A stretch of 64,000 bases of DNA, taken from contig CAJQUW010005239.1 in the NCBI GenBank assembly GCA_907163375.1, forward strand, positions 248,001 through 312,000, written 5' to 3'. The position numbers and the translations under genes were made by a program. This DNA comes from Prostheceraeus crozeri (Eukaryota > Platyhelminthes > Polycladida > Euryleptidae). This document shows, piece by piece, positions 1-12,477 of the stretch (its first letter is position 1; each line of letters begins with the position of its first letter). The notes beneath the pieces were generated by a model, which was not told the origin of the DNA, did not search any database, and saw nothing but the letters and a program-made list of their open reading frames with translations.

Positions 1-326
1 CTCAGCAGTGATTTATGTGTGTAGAAGACTGTTATTAGGCCTTTCTTTTTTCGATATTGACATTAGGCTATAGTTGTATAGGTCTATAGCAAGAATTTCA
101 ATAGACATATGTGTTCGTGTTCTAGTGATCTATTGATGCCGTAGTTTGAAGCTGAGGGTTGAAAACTTAGTAAAATGAAAAGAATCATGGGCACTGATCA
201 AAATCATTTAATGCAATACTCAGCAACAGAACGACACTAAATAGCAAATCGCTATTTCACTTATTAAATTGAATGAATTACCATGAAAGCAATCAAAATG
301 AACAATGCGTGTGTAGAGGATGCCGA

Positions 327-2198
327 TCACTTGGAATAATATCCTTTAAGAAATTGTAGAGAATCAATAGTAGTGTCACCAAGGCGACTTCGATCTTTGG
401 AAACAAATCCACCACTGATTGAATAGGATCGCTCGACTTCAACTGTAGTAGGAGACACAGTGGTAATAGCATCTCTGATCAGTTTCAGATTTTTTGGTAG
501 GCAATTCGTCGCCTCGAAAAGGTTCATTTCCTTTCGCAGAACGCTTTGGTCTTGCGAAGAAGTTGTGGATGTTGTTGTTGCTTCGACAATAGATTGATGA
601 AGCTCATCGCGCAATCTCGTTGTGTTCGGTTTCACAGCTTCGGGATCATGTTGTGTTTCTTCGATCTCAGTTGTCTGTTAACTGCTCTCTATGAAAAGCC
701 TCGACCATATTCGTTTCAGTAACTTCTCTAGATTTCCTCGAGATGGCATCGCCTGAAACTGAAGTTCACAGGTCTCATGAAGACTGGCAGGTCGGGTGAG
801 GTATTTTAGCAGACTCGTCAGTCATTTCGTCTTTCCGTGATGTACTTTAGCATCTCATCATATAGAGCTGTTGCTAATGGTCCAGGGATTAGACTCACTT
901 TCTTCAACATGAATTGTTGATGCATCAGCAGTAAGAAGAGTTGCATCCCGTTTGCCTAGTGCTTCGACGCCAATTTTGATGGTTCAAGCATCAGCGCAAG
1001 GTTTTCAAGGAGGTCCCATTTATTTTCTGTAGGGGTTGCGGGAACATCTGTCAAATCGAGTGACGCCTTGAGAAGACAGTTCTTCAGTTTCACGAATCTC
1101 GAAATCATGCCATACAGACTATTCCAGCGTATCTTGATGTCGATTAAAAGACCAAGTTCATAACCGAGTTCCTGTTTTACATACTTTGCAAGACTTCATC
1201 TTTCAACGATGATTTTCTGAAATAGCGGGACAGTTGTCGCACTTTTTTGATTGTAGGAAGCATCTGTCCTGTCAGTTGAAGACTTTCCTTCCGAGAATGT
1301 CGTCATCTGTCTCAAAGTCGTCGCTTACATCGGAAGTTTCACAATCCGATTCATCGGTATCAGTCTCTGTTATTTTGACATGATAGAGAACATTACAATC
1401 AGCAAGATGTATACCATGTGCGAGGCAAACTTGTGAAAGCATGGAATCACACACTCCATCCTATTCATGGCACTGGCACCGTCCGTAACAGCATGCTTTT
1501 CCACAGAGAGACCAAATTCCCAACTTCCGATTAAACACATCGACGATGTTTTCAGCTGTTAATCTTCCAAACAAGCGAACCATTCCTAGTTGATGAAGCT
1601 CCTCACGTCATTGCATGAAATGGACATGGTAGCGAGCGGCGCCGTCGGACGAGAAGTCCATTCATCGATCATGAACGAAAAGCGCTGACCTCTCTCAATC
1701 ATCACTCGGAAGTTTGTCGGTCATCTGTTGCTTAAGATCAGAAGAATGGTTATTCAATATTTTAGTCAAGCTAGAAGGACATTTTGGCATGGCAAACCCT
1801 CGTTCAAGAAATGCTGCACGAAGAAATTCTGAATGAACGATGACGTTCATGGAGAAGCCATCTATCGCCACAAGCTTCGCTAACACAACGTCGATAGAAT
1901 CATATTCGGCTTTTTTCAGACATTTCTCGATGGTGGATTGCTGAAATCTCTGCTTCTTGATTGGAACTTTAGGCTGAGACTCTGATGACTCCACCAATTC
2001 AGAATCCGAAGCATCGTTATTTCTCGAATCCGTAAGTGAAATACAGTGCACTTGACGTAAATGAGCGCGGAGGCTACTTGTAGAACCACCCTTAATTGAT
2101 AGCTTCCGACCACAACGTTTGCATACTGCACTCGAGCCTTCACGGTCAAAATAGTTCCATACCATAGACTGGTTCAAGCGATGCACAGCAGCTCTCAT
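327..2198 (-). pseudogene. BED-finger hAT transposase relic
   Basis: The first piece (2198 to 1695) has a BED zinc finger: WNYF at residues 14-17, CKRC at 26-29 and HLRQVH at 46-51. Conceptual translation of 1695-1480 in shifting frames gives FMIDEWTSR and VTDGASAMNRM, which are hAT catalytic-core signatures. 1454-1272 gives CLAHGIHLADCNVLY. About 1150-1010 gives RWNSLYGMISRFVKLKNCLL. 635-327 gives the C-terminal hAT dimerisation region with ERSYSISGGFVSKDRSRLGD. Several frameshifts and stops separate these blocks, so it cannot make a full transposase. The order of blocks is normal for the family. Host genes domesticated from hATs keep open frames, and this one does not. Confidence 0.88.
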
Positions 2199-2302
2199 GT
2201 CGATTCGAAGACTGATCTCACCTAAACTAATGACCTTATAAAAGAAAAGACAATAATCAGAGCAACGAATCAGTTGTCAGGTGTTATTCAGGCTCCCTGC
2301 AT

Positions 2303-4491
2303 CAGGGCTGTGGAGTCGATGCGTTATCTCATCGGCTCCGGCTACACGACACTGATGTGAAAGTCTCCGGCTCAGCTCCGGCTCTGACTTCAAATTCAGG
2401 TTCTATCTATGCTGTTTATCCTGGATCCGTTGAACGGTTTTTTGGATAGCGGTGTGGCCTTTAGAGGCTTGCTACAACCATCAAATTAGTTTTCATTAAC
2501 AAGCAACGACTTAAGTTAATAAAAATGATAATAGCCTAATATAGTGACAAATAACATACTTGTCATATATTTTTGCATGAATTGACTATCTCTGAAAGAT
2601 AAAATAAAGTTATAGCCAGGATTGGTTAAATTAGATAAAGATCTCCCGCACTGGCTAAATATAAATTGGCCTAGCCTGCAACCAGTCTACTACGAGGCTA
2701 CATTAAATAAGACCACATGAGTGATGATGATATACCTAATTAGCCGTCACAGGGGCCGAAAGTAGTAAAAGCTTTTTAACAAAGCTTGAATATGAAACTG
2801 GATAGCGTATGCCTCTAAATAGCTTATAGGGCCTGTATCTACTCGAACATGGAAAGGGTATCGGATAATATGATAATATGATCGGTGGGTAGCCTACGAC
2901 TCATCATCTGTAGAAATTGTAATTTAGATAGCCTCATTGCAGTGTAGGCTAGAAATGTACAATTGAAAATTATACTAAAAAAAATTAAAAATATCTAATT
3001 TAGGACAAGTTTTGTAATTCTATGCAGCATACTTAATAAGTTAGGGCCTACCTTACATTATATTAATTTCGTATTTTTCATTATGGCGTAAAGTTGCACT
3101 AAATAATTCATCAATGATTCATGTATATTATTATATTCAATTTATGTATAACACATTACCACTATTCCTCTGATGATGGTTAGGCTGATGAAACTGAACT
3201 CGGAGTATCACACAGTATGTTGCAGGGTGCTATGCTATGCATAATAAAAATTTGACTGCGAGCACCGAGCAGAAATCCATCTACTTTGCTAGCTTTCGAA
3301 TGCGCGTGCGGTTTTAATGTCACAGACAATAGAAAAGGAGAAAAGGCGCCTTTATTGAGAGCGTCTCAGTCTTTTTATTGTTTACATATAAGTCAGCATG
3401 ATATCAGCATAAAGTGTTGACAGACAGAAAAAAATAATAATGAAAAATTCTTGAAATCCACAGGTCTATGACATTTGGGGAAATATTATTACACGATACG
3501 GCTCTTGTGCAGTCCTCCCCCCCCTGGTCAAAAGATGCAGCACCATTGGATGTCCGTTTCAGCATCACCGGTTTGAGTGAAGCATTCCGTGCTGTTGTAA
3601 AAATCTACGTGGGTAATTGCGATGTCATGGTCGCAAACTTCGTCAGCAAGTCAACATTGTAATTTGCCTTCGGGGTTTTCGCATTGAAATATACCCTTTG
3701 AATTTTGAAGTCAAAGGAAATTCATTGTGAATGAGATACCTTTAATAATAGGGCGCTACTAGAAGTGGCTGGGTCGCTTATTGCTATAGCCATGTGAGGA
3801 CTTGTAGTCAGGTCATTCGTGTGAGTGTGAAGAGTTTCCCTCCAATCAAAATTGATCAAATTGAATAATCGATTGTTTTGAAAAATGTAGGTGGGGGGAC
3901 TGCACAAGAGCCTACAATACAATCTAAGGAAATTGGCATTGTCACAGATGCCAGTAGCTTCTGCCAGTAGCCATACCGATAGATGATAGCCTACATAGTA
4001 ACCGTATTAGATTTAAGACATTGCGCAAGAAATGTAGCTATATTATCTTTGCTGACTGAACTGGAAATGTGTACATAAATGACTGGCGACTTGTCTCTAG
4101 GAATCTACAATCATCTAGTTAGCATGCATATAACAAGTCTTTAAATTAATGGATTTTGGAGAATACGTTGTCAATATGGAAATTAGTCTTACGAAACATA
4201 TGCAATAAAAAAATATTACACATGTGTGTAAATATATAATAAATATAATACAAAAGAAAGCGGCAACTGCAAAGAAAGATATCGTGGAGGACAGATCATT
4301 GGTATACTTAAAGACATATCTTTAGATTCAAATGATTTAATTTTTTTTGATGCCAATTAATAACTTTCAAAATTCTAGATTTATATCAAAGCTCAAACTA
4401 TCGGAGCCGGAGCCCTTTGTGATAAATCGGCTCCGGCTCCGACCAAAACCATCGGCTCCTTAAGACTCCGGCTCCGCTCTCCACAGCCCTG
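2303..4491. mobile_element. Non-autonomous hAT element with perfect 8-bp target duplication
   Basis: The ends are CAGGGCTGTGGAG and CTCCACAGCCCTG, a 13-bp perfect terminal inverted repeat. Both ends continue into CGGCTCCGGCTCCG-type subterminal repeats. The element is flanked by CCCTGCAT at 2295-2302 and again at 4492-4499, an exact 8-bp duplication as expected for hAT transposition. The 2189-bp interior has no recognisable transposase. The 64-codon ORF at 3468-3662 matches nothing I know. The insertion lies upstream of the BED-finger coding region of the outer hAT, in what would have been its 5' non-coding part. Confidence 0.92.
3500..3912. mobile_element. Nested small inverted-repeat element
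   Basis: GGCTCTTGTGCAGTCC at 3500-3515 is repeated in inverse at 3897-3912, and both are followed inward by a run of C (or G). The flanks CACGATAC (3492-3499) and TACAATAC (3913-3920) agree at six of eight positions and may be a decayed target duplication. The interior is anonymous. It sits inside the 2303-4491 hAT element, making a further nesting level. Confidence 0.55.
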
Positions 4492-4898
4492 CCCTGCATC
4501 ACGAATGCCACGACAAATAGAACCCACGAGAGGTTGATTTCCTGGAAATCAAAGCGCACATACAACACTCTGTGAGTAATCGAATTGGTCAATCGTGTTG
4601 TCGAACAAGCGATGTTTGGTGAGTAACATGATATTTGCAAGCATCAGAAGTGAAGGAGTTAGGTCCTCGCCAACATAACATAACATGTTGCTGTCTACTT
4701 TCACACATGCGGGAAATTTAGTTGCATGTATTTCGCAGTCAGTGACTTGATTTGATGATCAATTTGTCGACTATTTACATTATTTCAATCAAATGGATGG
4801 AACCCTGAAAACCGGATTTAAAATATTCTAAATCCGGTTTTCGAATAGTAAAAAATAACCGGTTTCCGGTTATTCGATAATCGGTTTTCAAAACCCTA

Positions 4899-5690
4899 AT
4901 TATACACAAGTATTAAGTCATGCTTTGAAACACCCGCAAATTTAAGACGACGGGGCGCATATACTCTCCTGCTGGCACGCTTACATACATCATCAATATG
5001 GTCGTCCCAAGTTAAGCAGAAGTTGAACGTGACACCAAGAAATTTCAGCCGATTGCAAAACACTCTTTGTAATGAATCGACCAAGCATGTGGTGGAATTA
5101 TTGCGGCGAATAAACATACACTTCGTTTTATCTCTGTTTAAAGACAATCCATGCGAAAAGCACCATTTGTTGATATTATCCTATTCAATGTCAATATAGC
5201 GGTCAATATTCACAGCACTTGAAACAGGAATTAAAACCAGCAGATCGTCAGCGTATTTCACCATCTTACCACAATTAGAAAATGGAATTAATGTTTCCAT
5301 GTGAGAAGCAAAGATCATTGGAGACAGAATCGACCCTTGAAGGACACCTGATGACATGACGAAAAGAGATAAATGCAACATCTTGTATACTGATACGGAA
5401 AAATCGATCACAGAGAAGTGAAGTCATCCAGCCAACGAAATCATTTGGCAAGTAGCCATCAATGAGAGTTCGGAGAATGGCTCGATGAGACAGGGAATCA
5501 AATGCACGACATAAATCAAACGAAAGCAAAATGACACCAATATTATCAGTGGAATCGAGAATCCTAGTGATGAAGTCTTGAACAACAATGTGAGCATGTA
5601 AATTACCCGATTCTGGCTTGTAAGCAAATTGATTAGCTCCATACAGATGAAGTAACTGGCTTGCTACTGATAATAAAAATATAAGAAATG
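4899..5690 (-). pseudogene. Non-LTR retrotransposon reverse transcriptase relic
   Basis: Reading leftward from about 5690, the translation shows QFAYKPESGNLHAHIVVQD and the motif A region LLSFDLCRAFDSLSH (frame 1). After a frameshift near 5415 come motif B, GVLQGSILSP, and the catalytic motif C, VKYADDLLVLIP. After an in-frame TAG at 5178-5180 come the thumb motifs INKWCFSHGLSLNRDKTK and LKFLGVTF. The reading frame stops being RT-like exactly where the outer hAT begins (4898). The gene is therefore interrupted by that insertion as well as by a frameshift and a stop. The motif order is that of CR1/Jockey-like LINEs, but I cannot place the clade. Confidence 0.88.
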
Positions 5691-5706
5691 GCTTGCTAAA
5701 AGACAA

Positions 5707-6687
5707 TAAAAGTCGAGTGGATTCTATCCAGAGATTTGAATACGCTTCTAGAATCTAGACATAGGCAGAGATTTGCATAAAATACAAAGACTTTGTACAA
5801 AAAAACAGATCAAAATTTTTGAAAGTGAATAGCGTTTTTTTATTTAAATAAATGGTCTAAAACCGCACTTGTTCTTTTTCTTTAATTCGGCTTCCAAGCA
5901 GAAATTTAAAAGTTGATGGAATAGTTTACACTACTAAGATTTCTGGATTTGCGGTTACTGGAAGACTTAGTTTCGAGTGGCGATTTATTTTAGACATGCC
6001 ATAGTGGAAAATTCAACACAGGCCCTACCACAGCTAGCTGGTTGATCACCTTGACAAAATTGCGGATCAAGGAGAGGAAAAAGTTGGGTAAACGCAAATA
6101 GTACGTTGTCATTATTTTCGTTCTATCGATGATGAAAGTGGGAATAAAGTGAGCTTAGTGTACAGGACATTTCTTATTTGACTTCCAATCACATAGTACT
6201 TATCTAATTCGAGAATCATCAGCTCGCTATCTCATAACATTCTACATAACATCGCTGAAGAGATTACAAACCCAAGCACTTTAGGCCTAGACTTTTAGTC
6301 CCCTGACTTCGGTAGCATAATTTAAGATACCTCAAACGCGGAACGTTCTGAGTAAATAAATTTTCAAATATTACATGTAATAATTGTCAAATTTGAAAAT
6401 CATTCGGCATTTCAAAGTCATAGAGTTGCGTGAAACGGTGAAGATGTTAGGATGAAGCAAAAGCGCAATAGAACTGCATGGTTGCCCTTAACAACTGGAA
6501 CAAAGGCAAAAAAGATGAAGCTTTGTGCGGATTACAGCACTATGGAAATGCCTAAATTTGACGTTAAAATTATCGGTCATGTCGTGCAGTAGCTGCAAAC
6601 TTGTCTACATTATGAATCATTAGTGATAAAGCAGCTGATAAATGTGGCAATCTTTTTAAGTTCGTGTGTTTTTTCCGAGGCTGACTG
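5707..6687. other. Anonymous AT-rich sequence
   Basis: I see no ORF with protein-like content, no terminal repeats and no RNA gene here. It may include the decayed 5' part of the LINE at 4899-5690, but nothing readable remains. Confidence 0.5.
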
Positions 6688-7911
6688 TAAGGTGATCGCT
6701 TTTGTTTCAAAGTAGGGGCAAACAATAAAAATTGCGCTTTCTGAAATGATTGGTTTATGTATAGATTACATTAATCGCTTTCATCAAATAATCAAATAGT
6801 ATTGCTATTATTAAGACAAATAGATTGTTGATCAATTTTTAAATAACTTTTGATGTAACTTCCATTTATCAAGTTATTGGGCCAATGTAAGATTTCCATA
6901 GATATGAAACTTAGTTATATATGTTATTTGAAATAGAACGATTTGTCATTGTTATTGAGCGGATGTTTATTTTGTTTTATGGGTGCTTCTATGATGACAG
7001 TGAATGCTCCATGGCATTGAATATAAATTTTGGGCTTCTTAATGCATCAGTTGATTGCTTTTCGAGGTTAATTGTCTGGATATGGAATTCAAGAAATGTA
7101 GAAACGAGAACTGACATTTACCTTCAAACTGGCAATGAAGGAACGATTTGTTAATCGCATACGTAGACCCAAAGATATTTAATTGTTTAAAAGGGCCTTT
7201 ATAATATTAAATATCTTTGCGTAGACCACTGAATACTTCATAAATAAAAAATATTTAGAAGGTAAATATCAGTCATAAGATAATCGATTGCCATCCTCAC
7301 TTGATACTTTATTTCATTGTATATTATCGCATGTATAGCAACAACTTGAACGGAGTCCACAGGAACTGTCCTTTTGTTTCACAGTCTCACATTATTCATC
7401 GATTCTTTGATGAGATCTTGAATTCCTCCAACTTTGACAATGCTTTCCCAACCAAAACGTTCACAAAAAGTATGGTTATTCTTTGTCGAGTTCCATTTTA
7501 GACGGCGTTCTGATGAGAAAATGCATGTCATACTACAGCTCTTGAATTCCATATCCAGACAATTAACCTTAAAAAGCAATCAACTGATGCATTAAGAAGC
7601 CCAAAATTTATATTCACTGTCATCATAGAAGCACCCATAAAACAAAATAAACATCCGCTCAATAACAATGACAAATCGCTCTATTTCAAATAACATATAT
7701 AACTAAGTTTCATATCTATGGAAATCTTACATTGGCCTAATAACTTAATAAATGGAAGTTACATCAAAAGTTATTTAAAAATTGATCAACAATCTATTTG
7801 TCTTAATAATAGCAATACTATTTGATTATTTGATGAAAGCGATTAATGTAATCTATACATAAACCAATCATTTCAGAAAGCGCAATTTTTATTGCCGACC
7901 CCTGCACCTTA
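6688..7911. repeat. Inverted duplication, arms about 370 and 355 bp
   Basis: The sequence 6723-7094 recurs as its reverse complement at 7540-7894, with scattered substitutions and a 17-bp length difference near 7005. Patchy similarity extends outward to 6688 and 7911, where the left copy has extra sequence around GTAAGGTG. The arms are clearly diverged, so this is older than the 16-32 kb palindrome. The ORFs on the two arms are the same sequence read on opposite strands and have no protein signature. The spacer holds the 50-bp element at 7170-7219. Confidence 0.85.
7170..7219. mobile_element. 50-bp miniature inverted-repeat element with 8-bp direct repeats
   Basis: CAAAGATATTTAAT (7170-7183) and its exact reverse complement ATTAAATATCTTTG (7206-7219) enclose 22 bp. 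The unit is flanked by exact CGTAGACC copies at 7162-7169 and 7220-7227. Fourteen-bp inverted repeats plus a perfect 8-bp direct repeat is the layout of a transposed element, here almost reduced to its ends. Confidence 0.7.
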
Positions 7912-10900
7912 CTCACAAAATTAGATTGTTTAACTCTTTCAATGAAGGAGTAAATTGTCTAATTATGTAACTCTGTGATTTTGTTTCTCATGTGAACTTT
8001 TTTCCATGAAGACTTTTCAAATAATATAGATTTAAGGCGAGAGGATTTCAGTATTTGTATCCATCTTCTGACTGCTGAATTTGCCAAATAGTTAACCTGT
8101 AGGCCTACCAAAATTAAGAAAGAGAGCACAGCAACAATTAAAGACAAAAGTTCTGATTCATGCAATGATTGTAGTCTTATGTCCTCATAATTGTCGCCAA
8201 TTTTATCGAGGCACACGGCTTGGATGTTCGTGGACCTCTGATTCGTCCGTGAGTTTTCATAAAATCCGGCTAAAAATGTGGTTTCATGATTCATCAATAA
8301 GTTCAAATTTTGAGAAAAATCAAAAAAGTCTGGTCGAAAGGATATGGAATATTCTTATAAATTCACATTTAGGCTACTCAATTGTGATGATCTATGGTTG
8401 ATTTTTTCCTTTTGGTGGAGCAACTGGACATACAAATGATGTATTTCGTCGTATATAAAGAAAATAAAAAGATCATTTATAAGTTGAGAAATGTGTATCG
8501 GTCAGAATACAATTGAAAAAATATCCCAAATCAATGTAGATGCAATCTTGAATTACAGTCTGGTTGAAATTACGGTTCATGCAATTTCACATAATACATA
8601 ACTTGATATGCATAATTTAAGTAGAGCACAACAAAATTGTTCCCCGAAGATAAAATACTTATGCTTGGGACAGGCTTTTTTGGTACTTTTTCTGCCTTGA
8701 GCTAAAATTTTCATGAAGAGAACTTTGTTAGATTGATTTGAATTTGTCATGACTGAAACGAGGCGATACAAAGGATCAAGATGAAAAGAATTGTGAAAAT
8801 CGGTTCAATACTAAGGATTTTACAGACGAAAGACACGATTTTTGACAAATGTTGTCATATAAAATGGATTCATCCACTTGCATTTAGGTCTACATCAGCC
8901 ATGTTCTAATGTGGATTGCTTTTAGAATCAATAAAACCTACTGTTGACTATTGTGGGAAACTCAACAATTTACGAGTTCTCGTGAAATCTACACTGTAAA
9001 TCGCTGCATAATGAAATTACATACAAATTAATGTCAAATTCCTATACAATTTGAGACTATAACATCGATCGGTGCGTCTAATAACTATGCTTACCATGCA
9101 GTTACTATGATTCCCAAAGTTGACTGTTTTCGCTTATTTATTGCAACCACTGTTTTCATTTCAATGCATGGTATGCTCGCGTGCAACCTAAAAGACTCAG
9201 GACTAGCTGTGTCTTCCAGAAAAATAGTGATTTAAATAAAACACAGTAAATGCTCTACTCATTAAAGTCATCAATAATAGAAATTCAACAGTATAAAGTT
9301 TGCAAAGCAACATGCATAGTCATGCAGCCCCAAGCAACTCAAACATCTGTCGACTTACATGAGCGGCGCTAAGTCGAGCAAATACAGTCAAGGTTTAATA
9401 TTTCTTAGCACAAAACAGAGAAAACTTCAAACCATTTGTGTTACCTAGTACTAAGCAACACAATTCGAATACGATGGATGCACACATAGTCTTCCACATA
9501 ACCCACATAGACTTCCATGTCAATAGAACGAAATCCTGGAATTTCATGGAATACTTCGTTCGTGATTTTCAACATCAAACGTACTCCCAATCTCAAACAA
9601 CTTCATTTCTCTACGATCTAAAAGCTTAAAGGCATCAGCCCTAAGGAAAATAGATAGTGATCATAGAAGGTTGATGATATCCATTTAAAAAGTCAAGCAG
9701 CACCATGTATGTAACACAATCCAATGATTAAGAGATGACTTAACTAGGTGCCTCTTCATTCAGATACCCAAAATCATTCTAAACACACATAATCTACGTG
9801 GCTATACGGTTTAAAAGTAAAGCGGCATCAACCCTGAGCTATTGAAATGGTGATTATAGCATGTTTTTCAGACACATTTCAGTATAATTTCTACAGAGCC
9901 CATTCCTGATGAAGAGACGACCCTCTTCTTCCTTCAGATGCCCAAACTAATTCCAAATGTACATAAACTACGTTGCCTAATAAATCTGTCTGAAAAAACC
10001 ATAGGACCTACTATGATCACCATTTAAATAACTCAGGATTTATGCTGCTATGCCTTTGGACGGTTTAACAACGCTAAAGGTGTGATGCTGAATACTTCAG
10101 TATCCAGCATGTCGTGTATTAGATCGATTTCATAGTTCCTACATTTGCTTATTCTTTTCTGCTAGGTTCAGCACAATTGTCGAATAGGCTACTCGTTGCG
10201 CAGAGCAAAACAAGTTCTGTTTTTACCCTCTAAATAGAAGTACGACTAACGTTATAAGAACTGATGGATTTAAACTTAGATAGATTAATTTCATTGCTTT
10301 TCAACTACATTTTCGACAAAGAGCACTTTGGAAATTCGTATAAGCAATGCGTTAAATTGTTCTGACCTACTTGCTTTGCGACATGATTGTAAAGATTTAC
10401 TTTTGCGGATATAACAGTGCGACAATAAAAAGCGAATTCATTTTATCACAATTTATTCATTTTAGTTCATTTTATCATTATAAATAACTGTAAGTTAGCG
10501 TATAAATTTTCGTAAGAAACGGCAAGTTGCCATCCTCTGAATGTCACCGTAGTTATACATCTTTAGACTAATGAAGTATCAGCGGGCACCCGCAAATGCT
10601 GAATAATTTCTCCTATTTAAAAGTCGTTCTTTTTAAAATTTCCAACTGGAAAACCAGCTCTACGAAAGCTTCAATTTAACATCGGCCGCAATATCCCCAT
10701 TTCTCTGACGTGGTGTAGATATTCGACAAAATAGAAGAATCATCGCTACTATAGTCTCTTTAATTTCTTAATTCATATATGTATTCATGACAAATATTTC
10801 GAAATCGTACACTTACGTTGAGCAAAACGCATTCATGTTATAGGCCTGTGGCATCAAATAACTGTCGAATAAAGAATATCAGGATTGCATCGTTGTGTAA

Positions 10901-10943
10901 AAACTATGACTTACATCATAGTGTAGCAGTACTTTGCTTGAAA
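7912..10943. other. Long anonymous stretch with minor repeats
   Basis: No gene is recognisable. The ORF at 7959-8306 (minus) encodes a hydrophobic stretch LLSLIVAVLSFLILVGL, but it has no homology I recognise and no exon signals that convince me. Around 9625-10055 there is a small family of diverged repeats. A segment near 9630 and one near 9828 (GCATCAACCCTGAGCTATTG) are related in direct orientation, and a third copy is inverted near 10010-10050. A CTTC-TTCAGATxCCCAAA segment is also present twice (near 9755 and 9930). Confidence 0.4.
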
Positions 10944-11693
10944 TTATTGTTTGTCCTGCTTCTCACTCTTCTCAAGTTTTACAGTTACGGAATTTTCACT
11001 CTCTGCTTGACTCTGAATAAAATATTTGGTTTGAGATTCTTCATCGACGTGAGTCGATGGAGTCTCATGAAAATTGTCCCCAAGATTCGCATCTGAAATC
11101 AAAATATCACCTGAGGTCTTCTTTGAATCTTCGTTGTTGCATAATTCCTGTTCATCTTCAATTTCAACACACATAACTGACCCAAGAATCACTTTATCTT
11201 CATAAAAGCAATTTGAAAAATTGAATCGAGAGGTTTGCTGTCTTTCATTATCAGCAGATAAGGCCGTTTCTGTTGTTCCCGAAGACTCAAGTCTGGTCCG
11301 CCATGGATCAAATGATTGATCCTCCAACCAGCGTTCCACCGGATGACGAAATTGAGAGCGTATTTCAGCGAAACAATCTCTCATTCGACATTTGGCAGTG
11401 AAATCTTCATCTTCCAAATCGCACAGTTGCTGAGTTTCTGTGCTTTTCGAGTTGTCCTGCACGGAATGAGCAATATCATTGTCATTCAAATGAGGATGTA
11501 AAGAAAGATGCTTGTCATTAGTAGGACTCAACATTTTTGAGACCGCTCTCTCGCCTAGATCGTAGATAACTGGGGATGGCTCATCGTCGAGGATATTGAT
11601 AATATCAAGATAGAGGTTGATAGCCGTTTCATTATAGCGAGTTTCGTCGTCCACAGCAAAATCTGTCTGACATGCCACACTCTGCATTTTCAT
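10944..11693 (-). CDS. Candidate exon: acidic, disordered 249-residue protein
   Basis: This is the second longest clean ORF in the window outside the repeats. The product starts MKMQSVACQTDF and is rich in Asp, Glu, Ser and Asn with no membrane segment, so it looks intrinsically disordered. The VACQTD string resembles short linear motifs of the (C/T)QTD kind seen in LC8-binding and cytoskeletal proteins, but this is only a resemblance. Other order-promoting patches are YLDIINILDDEPSPVIYDLG and RHPVERWLEDQSFDPWRTRL. The ORF ends with KSEKQDKQ and TAA. The start codon is uncertain: an AG two codons in could be a splice acceptor. I do not recognise the protein. It is the best candidate for a host exon in 5.7-15 kb, as it is not repeat-like. 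Confidence 0.45.
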   Translation of the reverse strand: MKMQSVACQTDFAVDDETRYNETAINLYLDIINILDDEPSPVIYDLGERAVSKMLSPTNDKHLSLHPHLNDNDIAHSVQDNSKSTETQQLCDLEDEDFTAKCRMRDCFAEIRSQFRHPVERWLEDQSFDPWRTRLESSGTTETALSADNERQQTSRFNFSNCFYEDKVILGSVMCVEIEDEQELCNNEDSKKTSGDILISDANLGDNFHETPSTHVDEESQTKYFIQSQAESENSVTVKLEKSEKQDKQ

Positions 11694-12477
11694 GCAGCAC
11701 GTATCACAGGAGAAATACGACTGCCAGTTATCTATCGAGGTCGTGTATGAAAACGGATGCGTATCTGGGAAAATTTCAAAAACATTGCGGTTGGTTCAAT
11801 ACTTGGTGGCATGGATAATGCATTCAGTGAACATGTGCCATTTGATGTCGCTCAGTTTACCGTGGTTGTTAGCTTCGGGTTGATTGATTTGGCATGGAGA
11901 TCGTTCGTTAACAAGTTTAATTCCATTACTTTTGAATACATTGCTGAATGCTCTTCATATGTTTACAGCATACGCGTATACTCTACATCAATTTCGGTCT
12001 CAATTTCGGTCGAGAAAAAATTAACTTCTTTTCCTCTTTTTGATTAGCATATTAGTGCCGACCGATGGCCAAACTCACTGAGTATACTCTACATGATTAG
12101 CAAGGGATGATCAATAATTGATTGTAGTTTAAATACCATTTTCAATTAATTAATTAACTGAAATAAAGATAACTGAGCAATCGAATATTTTAAATCGGAA
12201 TTTCAAGATTCATTCGAATTGAAAACTCTAGTTGAAATTATCTCTGTTTGTTTGTTCGTAATTGCAAGAACTTTATTAATTAAGAAATAGAAATATTACG
12301 AATAACGCGATCAGAAAAGCGACGTGAAAAATTCATAATAATAACAGGCCACTTCATGTATTTTTTTGAATCCTTCCTAATTGTATTATTACAATCTCCA
12401 TTCAAAGTGACAGACATTTCTCATCATATGTTTTTCACATAATGGCCAGTGCATTCTTTTACTAACTCACTCTACTC
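11694..12477. other. Anonymous sequence
   Basis: No gene or mobile-element end is visible. There is a short duplicated motif TCAATTTCGGTC near 11990-12010, and GTATACTCTAC occurs twice (near 11977 and 12084). Confidence 0.4.

Larger units (their letters stand above)
1..4898 (-). mobile_element. Outer hAT element (right end visible, left end not)
   Basis: The relic transposase at 327-2198 reads leftward, and the element's 5' terminus appears at 4898. The last bases there read, on the minus strand, TAGGGTTTTGAAAACCG, followed inward by AACCGG-rich palindromic sequence (about 4805-4890). This is the usual look of a hAT end. The matching left terminus is not visible between 1 and 326, so it is either lost or lies beyond the window. 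At 4899 the sequence passes directly into reverse-transcriptase coding sequence, so the element inserted into a LINE. It was later split by the second hAT at 2303-4491. Confidence 0.6.

Noticed and set aside
7959..8306. 115-codon ORF with one hydrophobic segment
   Set aside because: There is no signal peptide at the start, no homology I recognise and no splice sites I trust. It was kept only as a note in the gap entry.
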